64,000 nucleotides of DNA from Canna indica (lineage: Eukaryota > Streptophyta > Magnoliopsida > Zingiberales > Cannaceae), in NCBI GenBank assembly GCA_034359265.1, contig CP136890.1:90607501-90671500 (forward strand). Direction: 5' to 3'. The translations under genes were made by a program, and so were the position numbers. Shown piece by piece: positions 1 through 11,770 of this stretch (within the stretch, counting starts at the first letter, position 1; every line of letters begins with the position of its first letter). Under the pieces are notes generated by a model. It saw only the letters and a list, made by a program, of their open reading frames with translations, had not been told where the DNA came from and did not search any database.

Positions 1-202
1 CCGCTCATTCCGATGACAAGTCTTGTTGATCATCACATAGGGGAGACTGCGATTGTGGAAGAAGCACCGACTGACCCCCGCTTCTTTAGCAATAGTTGGT
101 CTCCGAAGTGAATTTTCAAAAGCAGTCGTCACCTAGAGGAAGAGAGAGGGAGATAAAGAGACCGATCAGATCTCAAGTTGGTGGATAATTTTTGGTGACA
201 AA

Positions 203-1150
203 ATGAGCGAACAACATTTCATTGGCGGATTGAAGAAGCTCAACAATCACAATTATAATACTTGGTCAACTTGTATGATGTCATATTTGCAGGGCCAAGA
301 TTTGAGGGAAGTTGTTAACGGGAGTGAAGTTACGCAGCCAGAAGAAGATACAAATGGAGCACTGCGAAAGTGGAGAATCAAAGCTGGTAAGACAATGTTT
401 ATCTTGAAGACAACTGTTGAAGAAAAAGTGCTAAAGCACATCCGGGATGCCAAAGCCCCCCAAGAAGCTTGGGATACACTCACCAAGCTGTTTTCAAAAA
501 GGAATGATACTAGGCTCCAGCTTTTAGAAAGCGAGCTATTGTCGATAGCGCAACACGACATGGCAATTGCTCAATACTTTCACAAAGTGAAGACGCTCTG
601 CCGGGAGATTGCAGAGTTAGATCCAAAAGCTCCGATCGGAGAATCCAGGATGAAGAGGATAATCATCTATGGTTTAAGGCCTGAGTTCAAAGGCTTTGTA
701 GCTGTAGTTCAGGGATGGCAGAACCAGTCATCACTTGTTGAGTTTGAGAATTTGCTTGCAGGTTAGGAAGCGTTGGCCAAGCAAATGGGAGGAATTTCAC
801 AAAAAGGTGAAGAGGAAGCGCTCTACGCCAAGAAAAGCAAAAGGAATTCCAAGCAGCATGCCGACGAAGGATCTAAGAAGAATGAAGGTAAAGCAAAAAG
901 TCGTGAAGGAGAAGAGAGCGCTCGTGCAGGGGGAGCATGGAAGAAGCATGACAAGAAATTTGAATGGAAGTGCTACAATTGCGGCAAGGTTGGTCATATG
1001 GCAAGAGAATATCAATCGAAGAAAAAGCTCGAGGAAGGTAATGTTATTACTTTCAAAGATGAGGAAGAGTGGGATGTTGAGGAAGTAGCTCTCACAACTA
1101 TAGTATCCGATCAGGTAGAGAATGATTGGATCAAAAGCTCGGCTTGGTAA
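203..1150 (+). pseudogene. copia gag (UBN2-type) with amber stop and damaged zinc knuckle
   Basis: The first 187 codons (203-766) match copia GAG of the DUF4219/UBN2 type: a start like MSEQHFIGGLKKLNNHNY, then the W-based core (AWDTLTKLF) and the region around LLAG. An in-frame TAG at 764-766 interrupts it, and the same frame resumes at once (EALAKQMG...) and runs to 1150, so a single nonsense change is the simplest reading. The zinc knuckle begins CYNCGKVGHMARE, but the fourth ligand is Tyr (TAT) instead of Cys. The frame ends just past the deletion junction. The product would package element RNA; this copy should not be functional alone. The start ATG follows a leader without upstream ATG competition close by. 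Confidence 0.8.
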
Positions 1151-1173
1151 AGGAAGTTGGTGTTAAGGGGGAG

Positions 1174-1429
1174 TGTTGAAGATAATGCAACACTTAGCTT
1201 CATATTCGTATTTATCCTTTAGACTAGTTTGATTTATCACATAGTTAACATTTATCCTTTTATTTAATGGGTATTTATCATGTTAGCTTAGTGAGTAATT
1301 ATTAGTTAATTACCGAGTCTTTAGGAGTTATCGTTGTGTCCTGTAAGTCTATAAAATGTCGTTTATTTTATGAATGAAAGCATCTCTCCATTGAGCATCT
1401 CTCTCGTGTTTATCCTGACGTGTTTAACA
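1174..1429 (+). repeat. 3' LTR of the internally deleted copia element
   Basis: The 256-bp segment starts TGTTGAAG and ends TTTAACA, giving imperfect TG...CA termini, directly after the polypurine tract. A TATA box (TATAAAA, 1350-1356) sits where the U3/R promoter belongs. The partner LTR is outside the window, so the age of the insertion cannot be estimated from LTR divergence. Confidence 0.75.
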
Positions 1430-2480
1430 TCTTGAATTGACACACACGAATGATTTTGTCAATTTGATAATGCAAAATTTAGAGAGCCTTTAACTTGTTC
1501 AATTATTGAAGTTAACTTTCATCTAGCTATGATATTATTGCATGCACTTATTTGTAAAACTATTTTGAGTTCCCATAAGCGGTGTGATCTTATTTCATTC
1601 GGAAATCATATTATTCAAAATGTATTTAAATATCATTTTTAACATTCTAACTCCAAATAAAATTCCAATAGTATTTTATTCTCATAGTTCAATTTAAAAA
1701 GAAGCAATAACTAAATGGTGGAAAGGGTGGTTGGAGTGGTGAGGTTGACGACAATGGTGACATCGAGGGAACGAGCAACCAAGTCGCAATCGACAACGAC
1801 AAAGGGCGACCAAGAGAGGGGAGGAGATCGAACAACGCGAATGGAGAAACTAGGTAAGTTATGCTCGAGTGATGAAAATTTTCATCACTCACAGTGTTGC
1901 GATGGCTAGCAGCCGACTTTCGCGACCGCCTCAACGTTATTGCCAATAATCACATTAGCAACAAATGAGCTAGTCGTCACAGAGCTTTGCAACAAATTTT
2001 TTTTTACTGTCACTCCTTTGCAACAACATGTTATTACCATCAAAATATCGTGCATTTGCGACAATTACTTTGCTATAGCAAATTAGGCATTGCAGATGTT
2101 TTTTTTAGCAGTGTGAACTTGTCAAGTCAGTTTGGATATATCAAGACATTTATACAATTTGAAAAGTCTCAAAAATTTTGTTTGGTGAGTCAATTTTGGC
2201 ATGTTCATTTTTTATTTTAATCCGGCTCATTTGGATTTCAATAAAAAAAAATTGATCTTAATTTTTCTTTCTGATCGAACTCAAACCAGACCCAAAACTG
2301 GTTCATAGTTGACCCTGATGTATGCAATTGTTAATTTGGACTGCATATAATTAAGCTCCATCATCATCATCATTATTTCCATTTCATATTATAATTTTTT
2401 ATTTCCATACATTACGAAACACAGAAAGGTCAAAAACAAGAAGAAGAAAATAAAGCAGAACAAAACTCATGCTCCTCTTA
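1430..2480. other. intergenic, with one palindrome and a possible CACTA end
   Basis: No gene is recognised. There is a perfect 24-bp palindrome at 1867-1890 (arm GAGTGATGAAAA). Near 2106-2113 the sequence TAGCAGTG follows a T-run; read on the minus strand this gives CACTGCTAAAAAA, which looks like a degenerate CACTA terminus, with GCAAC-type subterminal repeats upstream (1960-2090). No matching left end was found, so a transposon remnant is only suggested. Short open frames at 1689-1946 and 1715-1909 are low-complexity and not supported as genes. Confidence 0.4.
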
Positions 2481-2502
2481 TTCAATTGGCAGTGTTATAT
2501 AC

Positions 2503-2814
2503 TCAGAGCCACATAGCGCCGGCATCCTTCAGCAGCGGCACCAGGTCGCCGCCCAGGTGGAGCGCCATGATCCGGTCGGTGGATCCCACGAGCTTGCCGC
2601 CGATGAACACGGCCGGCACGGCCGGCTTCCGCCCCAGGAGCCTGACGAGCGCCTTCTCCATCTCCGCCCCCCTCGCCTCCTCGTCCAGCTCGTGGACGGC
2701 GGCGTCGACGCTGAGCTCGTGGAAGAGGCTCTTCACGCTGTAGCACATGCAGCAGGCGCTGCTGCTGAAGATGACCACCGCCCGTTCCGTCGCCAACTTC
2801 ATCACCATGTCCAT
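2503..2814 (-). CDS. CC-type glutaredoxin (ROXY class)
   Basis: A 103-residue single-exon thiol oxidoreductase of the plant-specific CC-type glutaredoxin class. The active site is Cys21-Cys22-Met23-Cys24, a standard CC-type variant. The conserved V-P before the FIGG strand (about residues 66-72) and the GG-L-VGS glutathione-binding region (about 71-78) are present. The protein ends AMWL, close to the ALWL C-terminus that in ROXY proteins supports interaction with TGA bZIP factors and transcriptional repression. Family members act in cytosol and nucleus in floral, stress and nitrate signalling; the substrate here is unknown. Length matches the family (about 100-140 residues). The coding DNA is very GC-rich compared with the AT-rich flanks, as is common for such genes in commelinid monocots. 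A TATA box lies upstream at 2977-2984. Confidence 0.93.
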   Translation of the reverse strand: MDMVMKLATERAVVIFSSSACCMCYSVKSLFHELSVDAAVHELDEEARGAEMEKALVRLLGRKPAVPAVFIGGKLVGSTDRIMALHLGGDLVPLLKDAGAMWL

Positions 2815-2836
2815 CTTATCCCCACTCCCCAGTACG

Positions 2837-2859
2837 TATATATATATATATATATATAT
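2837..2859. repeat. (TA)n microsatellite in the glutaredoxin leader
   Basis: About eleven TA repeats lie 23-45 bp upstream of the glutaredoxin ATG. They fall between that ATG and the likely TATA box, so probably in the transcribed 5' leader. Confidence 0.85.
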
Positions 2860-2976
2860 GAGCTAATGCAGGAGTTGCGCACCAAGTGTTCGAGCTTATT
2901 ACAGCTGCTGAATTAACTCTCGCATGCAGTGGATGGACTACCTTGGTTGTGCCTTGGCTTGTGTTTGTTCGATGGC

Positions 2977-2984
2977 TATATATA
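2977..2984 (-). promoter_or_regulatory. TATA box of the glutaredoxin gene
   Basis: TATATATA in the context CTGCCTATATATAGCC on the minus strand, about 165 bp upstream of the start codon. This predicts transcription starting near 2945-2955 and a leader of about 135 bases. Confidence 0.6.
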
Positions 2985-2989
2985 GGCAG

Positions 2990-4015
2990 AAAAAAGTAGG
3001 ATGAACAAGAGATATTGATGATGTGTTAGTGTCAGTGTCAGTGTCACCAAGATATATATATATATCAAAATTATATTGGTTTGAAAGGACTTTAGTATAT
3101 TTCTAGTAGTGTATATGATGAAGGATGATCGATCATATGTTGAAGTCGGATATCTTTCTAGTAGTGTATATGTCAAAATGTCCAAAACTGGTCACTTGAA
3201 CTTGAACCTTATACTTGCAGAATCCAGCTATTTGATACTGAAAAAAATCTGGCAATTGTTTAAGACATATATGTTAAGTTTGACATGTGTTTTCTGGATG
3301 CCTTTGTGGCACATAATATTATGATGCAAAAATGAGCATTGCTTTCATGATTTGATCATATGAATCAATTAATTTATATTAAAAATTAATTTTGATTTGT
3401 AAACAATTAAAATCTTTTGAGTTGTCATGATCACTAATTCACTATATATTCAGAGGTCAAGTGGGCAAGAAGATGGACTGATGGTGCAGAGATAAGGGAA
3501 TAATAATTTTGGGGAGGCAGTACATTTCATTGTCAATATATATCTTTGATGCCAAAAGTATCTCATTCATGTTTTGATAAAGGATTGAATCCCATCTTGA
3601 GTGTTGACTTTATTTATGCTGTAGACATTGAAACCTATATGATTTGCTGGTTAATTAGAAGAAACTATATGTCTTGGTGGACAAACAGCTAGCAACTATA
3701 ATTAGACTTGAAATTATTTGTGACTTTTATTTGAAGTTGCACTGAAACTGTGTGCTTGAGATTCCTTGTTTGCTTTCCACTAGCTCTATACCAAGCCCCC
3801 TTGTTTTGTTTTGTTCTTTTGTTCTTCTTTTGCAAGAAAAAAAAAGCTAATTATATATATATATATATATTCCATCGGAAAAAGATCAATTTGGTCATTA
3901 ATTGTTTGCTTTTTGTTCGACCTGAGCTCTTGTTAGTAGGCATCTTGGTTTTGTCTCTAACAGCAAAAGAAAAAGATATTTCAATTTAAAAATTAGTTCT
4001 ATCAATTGCTCCACT
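2990..4015. other. intergenic, no gene seen
   Basis: AT-rich DNA with a short GTCAGT tandem near 3030-3046 and TA microsatellites near 3053-3065 and 3852-3870. The open frames here are short and of low complexity. It could contain distal glutaredoxin promoter sequence. Confidence 0.5.
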
Positions 4016-4019
4016 TAGG

Positions 4020-4618
4020 TTTGACAAACTTATTTAATGGAAGAAGTACAGATTTGGTCCTATAAATTTTTAATTTTTTGAACTTTAGTCCTATAACATT
4101 CATTTTAGTATTTTCAGTCCTATAAATTTGCTCCGTAGTACATATTTGGTCATATTCGTGACGGTACATTAACTCTCCATCAATGTGGACTAACGTTGTT
4201 CATACATATTGATAAATTTTGTCATATAAATTTTATTTCGAAATTTTCAGTCCTATATGTTTGTCATGTAGCACACATTTGGTCCTTTATATTTGTCATG
4301 TAGCACAAATTTGGTCCAATATATTTGCCCATTAGCACAAATTTGATCATATTTGTGATGGTCAGTTAACTCTTCGTCTACGAAACAATAAACAACGTTA
4401 TGTCTATGTTGACGGAGTTAACAGACCGTCATGAGTAGGACCAAATCTATGCTACGAAGCAAACTTATATATGTTACGGAGTTAACATACCAACTTGTCT
4501 ATATGCCGATCCGTCATATAGATTTGTTCATATCCACGACGGTCTGTTAACTCCGTCAACATGGACATAACGTCGTTTATTTTTCCGTTGACGGAGAGTT
4601 AACGAATTGACTGTCGCG
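4020..4618. repeat. left inverted arm of an older repeat flanking the CACTA element
   Basis: The segment is built from degenerate subrepeats containing motifs such as TTTGGTCCTATAAATTT, GTAGCACAAATTTGGTCC and GTGGACTAACGTTGTT. Much of it recurs in reverse complement at 11793-12030: for example GGAAGAAGTACAGATTTGG here matches GGGAGAAGTGCAAATTTGA there. I infer terminal or subterminal repeats of a separate transposon family into which the CACTA element at 4619 inserted. Confidence 0.55.
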
Positions 4619-4639
4619 CACTACTGGAATAACAAGCAT

Positions 4640-5015
4640 CAACAACGACTCCAACTGTTGCTGAGCCATTGTTGAAAGCCATCAGCAATGGCGTGCAACG
4701 GCTCGGCCCGTGGCAAAGCAATCGTGGCAGAAAAGCGCGTTGCCGATAACTTAGCAACGGATCAGCAACGGCCGCAACGGCCGTTGCTAATAACATTATC
4801 AGCAACGGTTCTGCCACGGCTGCAGGGCCGTTATAGATATGTACATAAGCAACGGCCTGGTTGCCGTGGCAAGACCATTAGTGAAAGCCCATTGCTAAGC
4901 CGTTGTTGTAGGTCATCAGCAACGGTTTTGAGGTTGCGGCCCAGAAAATACGATACACTTTCAGTAACGACTTTCCCACGGACAGCCGTGGGAAAGCCGT
5001 TGTTGATGATGTTAA
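4640..5015. repeat. left subterminal repeats of the CACTA element
   Basis: Many direct and inverted copies of a roughly 9-10 bp motif (AGCAACGG / CCGTTGCTG) are packed into about 375 bp. In En/Spm elements such arrays bind the TNP1-type protein. Confidence 0.75.
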
Positions 5016-5249
5016 CATGTAACTGAAAAGTTTTATAAATTTCTAATTTTCATTAATATATTGATACATTTAACCTGATACATAACTCAGACACCCATAC
5101 ACACATCCATTCTCATACACATCACAGATACACCCAGATATACATCAAAATAATTATACTTATATTTATAATTATTCGCAATCATATAAAAACTATTCAA
5201 ATTCAAAACTATCGTATCAATATCCAAACAAAACAATAAATCTCACGAC

Positions 5250-6779
5250 GATGATGAAGGAATGTCTGGATCATAATATGACGGGGTCTGGAGTACTTGG
5301 GTGTACACCAGCATGGACTGGCTCGAGTACGATGGATCTGATGATGCCGAAGGGATGCCTACTCTGGTATGAGCTGAGATGTTGCATAGCATAGCATGCA
5401 TCTACGCCATCATCTGACTCTGACACTCTATCATCTCACTCTGACGCGCGACCATCTCCTCCAGTGTCCTTATCCTGCTGCTCTGATCATAATTAGTCTT
5501 GGAGATGGACGGCCACTCACTAGCGACCGGAGGGGTCGGTGCTCCAAGTGGCCCAAGCACGGCTCGCGCTTAACCACTGTCTGGAAAGCCATATACACGG
5601 CCGTGGTCCCAGCCACCTGCAGCCTCGACCTACGCTCCCGTGTCAAAGTCCTCGGGGTTGCCCCGCGCTGTATCACCGTTTGAGTGTAGGTCTCCTACTC
5701 GAGTTTGATTTTTTATTTCATATTTTTCCTAAAACTTAAATTATAAATAAATAATGAATAATTTAAACAAATGTACTTACCATAATGATTGCAACGCGGG
5801 TGTCGATGTACTCCCTCATCCCATGTACTCGACAATGAGTCCGCTCAAACACCTCCATCGAGGAGGGTCGCTGGACAGTCCCGTCGTCCATCATCGTCGT
5901 CTACATTTACAAAACAAATACATTATTTATTACACAGAGTAACAAATAAAATATATAATTGAATTTAAGGTATAATACTTACCATACGACGACCATGCAC
6001 TACAAATGATATTGAGCTGCCAGTGTGACACGCTCCTCCCCCAGACATGCGATTTCTAGCTGCAGTCCTAGAAACCTCCTGCCATCGATATGTCGACCAT
6101 AACGCCACGAGTTGGTCCCATATATCCGGAGTAATCCAATCGGGGTCGTATCCCCGAGTCTCTGCGATGTTTGTGGTCCTAGCTAGGGCCGTCGCCTGAG
6201 ATCGGGCCTGCCCCAGCTGGTCGTTGTACCTCTGTCGGAAAATAGTCTTCCAGTCAGTGTAAATAAAGGACCTCTGGTCCTCAACCCATGTATAGAGAAC
6301 CTGCAAAACAATAATATCAGTACCAATATTAACCATCATGTATATTTTTTTTTTTAATACGTGCCTCAAACTCGCGCCATAGCATGTCAACGTGCACATG
6401 GGGCATGTGAGACCACGTGGGCCATGCCCCCATGCATGTATCGTCGGATCGTAGAAGATATGGTCCTCGGCACATCCTCTTGCTCGAACCTGCACAACAA
6501 AAATAAAGTTCAATATTATATTATGATACAATTAATTTGTAATAATTCATAATTCATGATACATTACCGCTCCCCAATCACACTAATGAGTCTACGTGAC
6601 TCTGTGGCTGGCGGAGGCTGCCACCTGTTCGGCCCGCTTGGCCACCTGCGTCTTGATGACCTAGCCTCGGCGGCATGAGGATCAGCGACAGGAGTATCAT
6701 TAACAGGAGGAGGAAGTGCGGGAGTCTGACCGATCGGAGACTCAGAAGCTCTCGTCCGACGATAATCACGACCCACCAT
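5250..6779 (-). pseudogene. CACTA TNP1-like / Transposase_24 (Ptta/En/Spm) gene, broken
   Basis: The minus strand reads as several exons: a Pro-rich N-terminal exon (about 6779-6565, starting MVGRDYRRTRASES), a block with WPTWSHMPHVHVDMLW (about 6470-6365), a block with WKTIFRQRYNDQL and WDQLVALWSTYRWQ (about 6300-5985), a block with MEVFERTHCR and YIDTRVA (about 5885-5785), and a C-terminal part with a coiled-coil-like stretch (RTLEEMVARQSEMIE, about 5470-5400). This is the usual order for the Transposase_24 family that accompanies TNP2 in plant CACTA elements. At least three in-frame stops occur in the last part (for example after DFDTGA), so it is inactive. Exon borders are approximate. 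Confidence 0.7.
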
Positions 6780-6854
6780 ATCTGTCGAATAAGCATATAA
6801 TTAGATTATATATATAGTAGAGATAGATTTAATATAAGATATACTTTATAATTA

Positions 6855-9800
6855 TTTTTCATCATCCGAGTAATAGTATTCGAATTCTTCTTCTTCTTCT
6901 TCATCTTCATCTTCTTCATCTTCAGCTTCCTCAACTTCATGATCATCATCATCAACATATTCAACTTCTAATTGAACTAACGTTGTATCTGCATCATCGA
7001 GTATTGGAATAATACGATCTACTACGGGACTCGGGAGGATCCTCTTCTTGATAGAAATCATCTGTCACATTAGATATCGACTCATTTTCTCCTACTATCG
7101 GATCAATTCTTCCTCTAGCTTTAGTCTTACTGATAACACGCCAATCTGCTTTATCTTTATTTCTAGTCGGATAAAGAGCGTAATATACTGGTTCGGCTAG
7201 TGATTCCAATATAAAAGGCTCATTTGCTGCCAATTTCGATTTGTAATTAACCTCAACAAGTTTGTATTTTGGATGAACTTTCATGCCCTTTTTTGTTGTA
7301 TCAGACCAATGACATCTAAATATATAGGATAACTGATTTTAAGCTGAAGTAGCGCAAATCTATCACATCTTCCATCAGTCCATAAAAATTCATATCACAT
7401 TCAACATACGTTGTCCCTTTCACGCAGACTCCGGCATTCATCATCTTCTTTGTAAATGCATATTCAACCGTATGAAATTTATACCCATTAACAAAATATT
7501 CGCTATAACACAACACTAGTCGCGACGGTCCACTAACAAACTCAAATATTCTTTCATCTATTTCAGCTCTGTGATCTTTACTGTAAGCCCGAATCCAAGT
7601 AGGGAAATCTCGATTTCGTAATCTCTCCAATTCTTCATCGTTGTGAATAGAATATTTTTCCACCATCTCAATGTCAAATATTTCAATGAATTATTCAATC
7701 TCTTCTGGACAATTGAGTAATACGTACAATTGTGCCAAATGATACTCTTCGTCGCTTAAGTGTCGAGATGGAGGAGAACCAAAAACACGACCAGAGTGAT
7801 AAAATATATTTAAACGTTCATCTGAATGTCGAACTCCCACATCGTCGTTACGTGGAAGACGATCAAATCTTGTATGTACTGTCAATTCAAAGTAAAATGA
7901 GCAGAATATTGAAATTTCTTGGATGATATACGATTCAGATATTGATCCTTCAACAGTTGTGGTGTTCTTTACTTTTTTCTTCAGACGATTCATATATCTT
8001 TCAAATAAGTACATCCACCAGTATTGAACAGGGCCACCAACTCGTGCCTCGTATGCCAAGTGTATCGGTAGATGCTCCATCGAGTCAAAGAAGGCAAGAG
8101 GGAAAAATTGCTCCAGCTTGCATATAATTTCAACAATATTACTTTCAAGTGCTGACATATCTTCGACTCGAAGGACATTTGCACAAATATTTCTAAAAAA
8201 CATACTTAATTCAGTCAACGGACCCCAAATATTATCAGGTAGAAGATCTCAAAAGCCGATTGAAAGCAATCTCTGCATGAATACATAGCAATCGTGGCTC
8301 TTCATCTCTAATATTTTGCAATCATCGACGTTCACACATCAAGATAAGTTTGAGGCATATCCATCAGGTAATCTGAGTTCTTTTATTCATTGACAAACAT
8401 CTTTGATCTGTTGTTTATTTAACACATACGAGGCCTTCGGCTTCAGATATCGTCCGTTGACCTCTTGTAACTCCAACTCCGGCCTCTTACAAAGTATTTT
8501 TATATCATGCCGAGCCTTGACATTATCTTTAATTTTTCCAGAAACATCCATCAAAGTGTTGAAAATATTATCAAACACATTTTTTTCCAATGTGCATGAC
8601 ATCCAAATTATGCCGAATCAGTAATGAACTCCAATACGACAATTCCCAAAAGATATTTTTTTTCACCCAGTTATGTGTTTGACCAAAGCCCGACACTCTT
8701 TTATTCCGACCAAACACTATCTCTGGAAGTGCTGAAACACGTGCTAAAATTTGTTCACTAGACATCATCGATGGTGGCTCATCCCTTTCGACTTTATCCT
8801 TAATAAATTTATTACGATTCCTTCGATATTGATGGTTAGCCGGTAGAATCGACGATGGCAATCAAAGAATGAGATTTTTCGTTCGTTCTGAAGACTGAAT
8901 GATTTAGAGTGTTCCATACAATATGGACAAGAGAGTCGACCGTGAGTGCTCCAACCAGACAACATGCCGTGGGTCGAAAAATCATTGATTGTCTACAAGA
9001 CTGCATCCTTTAAATTGAAATTTTGCTTCTGGTGACAATCATAAGTGACAGCTCCCTCAGTCCACAATATTTTCAATTCATCTATCAATGGTTTGAGAAA
9101 CACGTCAATTTCTTTTCGCGGACCCTTAGGACTCGGAATAATCATCGAAAGATAAATAAATTCATCTTTCATACACATTGACAGTGACAAATTATAAACT
9201 GTTAGAAACACTGGCCAAACTGAATAAGGAGTTGCAGAATGACCAAACAGATTAAAACCATCAGTGCATAATCTCAATATGATATTTCTAGTATCCCTAG
9301 CAAATGAAAGATAACATCTATCCAAATATTTTCATGCTTCACTATCGGATGGATGAGTCATTACTGTATCGTCACGACTTCTTGCATGCCAACTCATGTA
9401 GGGGGTCGTCTTTTCCGACATGAATAATCTTTGAAACCTCGGTGTTAGTGGAAAATACCGAAGCACCTTAAACGAGATATTTTTCTGTCGGACCGATTTC
9501 TTCTCCTTATAACGAGGATGTTCACATACATGGCATTTATCCAACTGCACATTTTCTTTATAATATAAAATGCAGTTATTTTGGCACGCGTGTATTTTTT
9601 CGTACCCAAGCCCTAATTTTCTCATCAACTTTTTAGTCTTATAAAAAGTTGGCTCAAACTTATTATCAGTAGGCAGCATTCCATTAATCAATCCCGCAAT
9701 CTGATCAAACGCAACCCCGCTGATATTACAATCGGCCTTGATGTTCAAGAGTTGCGTCATTGCCAAAAACCTAGTGTATTTAGGATAATTCTCATACAAA

Positions 9801-10336
9801 GGTTCATCGGCAGCTTTCAACGTCTCGTAAAATTCAGCGGCTTCTTTATTCGGCAATTCAATCTCTACCGCAAGTTGTACTTCTGATGGCAATTCTGTGA
9901 CATCAACACCTGTAGTATCTGGTGGCACTGACGTCTCAGTAACTGGCTGATGGACATTATCATTCAGTTGGAATTGACCCCCAAGATTATCAAGTATCAT
10001 AGTTCTATATGGATTAGATTGACTGAATAAAAAAACATCATGTGTCTGAATGACAGGATTGCTCGACGTCCCGACTTCATGTGACTCCTCGTGACAAATC
10101 CATATAAAATATCTTGGTGCAAATTCTTTGCTATACAGATGCAGAGTGACAGTTTCCTGATCTAAAAATCGTGCATTCAAGCAAATGCGGCACGAACATC
10201 GAATTTTATCACCGACGCTAACGAATTTTTGATTCGAATAGGCAAAATTTATGAAGTAAGTTACGCCTAATCAAAACTCATTTGTTAAAGCTCTACGATC
10301 AATACGTCAGTACATCCAACTTCGATCGTCCGACAT
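6855..10336 (-). pseudogene. CACTA TNP2-like transposase (Transposase_21), broken
   Basis: Domains in order on the minus strand: Transpos_assoc at the N-terminus (start MSDDRSWMY, ATG at 10334-10336; FAYSN and CRICLNARFLDQ follow), Transposase_21 (about 9600-8560, with LCTDGFNLFGHS, YCMEHSKSF and HNLDVMHI), DUF4218 (about 8230-7695, with QFFPLAFFDSMEHLPIHLA), DUF4216 (about 7650-7230, with GYKFHT and KVHPKYKLVEVN), and a very acidic tail (about 6930-6855). Together these are the catalytic CACTA transposase. Lesions include stops just after MSDDRSWMY, two Trp codons turned to stops (near 9329 and 8987), frameshifts near 8860 and 8585, and further stops near 8385, 8340, 8250 and 7690. It is clearly a pseudogene. 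Confidence 0.88.
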
Positions 10337-10802
10337 GATTCTGTCAATCAATGTCAATTTCTTCAGTTAATGCCTTTAGGTGAGATGGTCTTCTTCCATT
10401 CGGGATTCATGTTATTCATATTGCACTAAGTATTTCTTTTAATCGCTAACTTCATTCTAAATTTCGGCAGCATCTCCCTACAGTTCTCCGAATACGCATA
10501 TCATCTGGGCGCGTATCGAAGAACAAGAGAGACACAATAGCCAAAATTTAAGAATTAATGAGTTAACGATTAAAAGAAAAAACTAAGTGCAATACAAATA
10601 ACTATGTTCCCAAATTGTCCAATCAGGGACAATTCATGGGTTGTACGTCGTATAAAAGATAATCTACTTCTTTTACACGAACATACAACCCTCGAACGGA
10701 TCTAAGGTTTTGCTAAATCATATCCGACTCATCGATGCGTACGTCAAACGTATCAACTCGTCGGATGGATAATTATTTTCTAAATATTTCGATGCTGGTT
10801 CG

Positions 10803-10901
10803 AGTCCACAGTGGTCGATTCCGGCATAAGTCCAAAGTGGACGATTCAGACGTGAGTCCAAAGTGGACGATTCCGACGCGAGCTAAGTCTGAAGTGGATG
10901 A
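10803..10901. repeat. about 27-bp tandem repeat, four diverged copies
   Basis: Units contain GAGTCCAAAGTGGACGATTC, imperfectly repeated about every 27 bp, in the noncoding part of the CACTA element upstream of the transposase. It is followed to about 11130 by AT-rich DNA made of AATCTAAA-type short repeats. Confidence 0.7.
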
Positions 10902-11399
10902 TTCTAATTAATCTAAATCTAAAGATTAACAATAAAATTAATCTAAATTAATCTAATCTAAATATTTATCTAAATTAATCTAAAGATTAACATTAATCTA
11001 AATTAATCTAATCTAATCTAAACATCTAAATTAGCCTAAATATTTAATTAATCTAAATATTTCAGATTTACTTAATCTAAACATGTAAATTTATCATAAA
11101 AACATTTAATTAATCTAGAATTAGGATTTAATAAAAGAAAAAAATAGGGTTTAAAAAAACCCTATTTTCGGCGCCGGAGTCCAGTGTCCGACATATGTCG
11201 AACACTGGATAATGCTCCGGCCGCCAGTCGCCAGCCGAAACTCTAAACCTAGGATTTCGATCGATTCTACAATAAATAGAGAGGGGGGGGGGAGTTACCT
11301 AGAGCGGGTGGCGACGATGGCAAGCAGGCGAAGATCGACAGCGACAGAAGAAAGGAAGAAGGAGGAGGAAGGGGTGGGCGCGATCAGTCGACTTAAATA

Positions 11400-11770
11400 A
11401 ACTTATCAACAACAACTCACTCGTCCGTTAGAAAGTCATTGCTGATAAGTAACATCATCAGTAACGGCCCACTCGTTCGTTAGAAAGTCATTGCTGATAA
11501 GTAACATCATCAGTAACGGCTCACTCGTCCGTTAGAACGTCGTTGTTGATAAATATTTTATTTTCGCGCCGCGAGCGCGCGATCGGCTAAAGAGTGACGG
11601 ATGTCGTAGTCGTAACTAAGTCGTTGCTAATGTGATAATATATCTGCAACGACTCGAGCGATCGTAACAACGCCGTTGCAGATATATCACATCTACAACG
11701 ACCGGAGCGGCCGTAAAAACGCTGTTGGAAATTGTAACGGCTTGCACGACCGTTGCTGATAGCCGTTGCT
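11400..11770. repeat. right subterminal repeats of the CACTA element with a 52-bp tandem
   Basis: A 52-bp unit beginning CACTCGTCCGTTAGAAAGTC repeats at 11418-11469 and 11470-11521, with a partial third copy to about 11550. Further inverted and direct GCAACGG-type motifs run to the terminus. Confidence 0.75.

Larger units (their letters stand above)
1..1429 (+). mobile_element. Ty1-copia retrotransposon, internally deleted, 5' end outside window
   Basis: The segment holds a copia gag reading frame, a short piece of the end of pol, a purine-rich tract (AAGGGGGAG, ending at 1173) and a 3' LTR. Protease, integrase, reverse transcriptase and most of RNase H are absent. Just after the gag zinc knuckle, the acidic stretch that normally precedes the protease runs straight into a tail in the +1 frame (about 1127-1176, ending KGEC and stop) that resembles the usual C-terminus of copia polyproteins. 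I infer one large internal deletion near 1125-1135. The 5' LTR and primer-binding site are not visible and presumably lie left of base 1. Confidence 0.82.
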
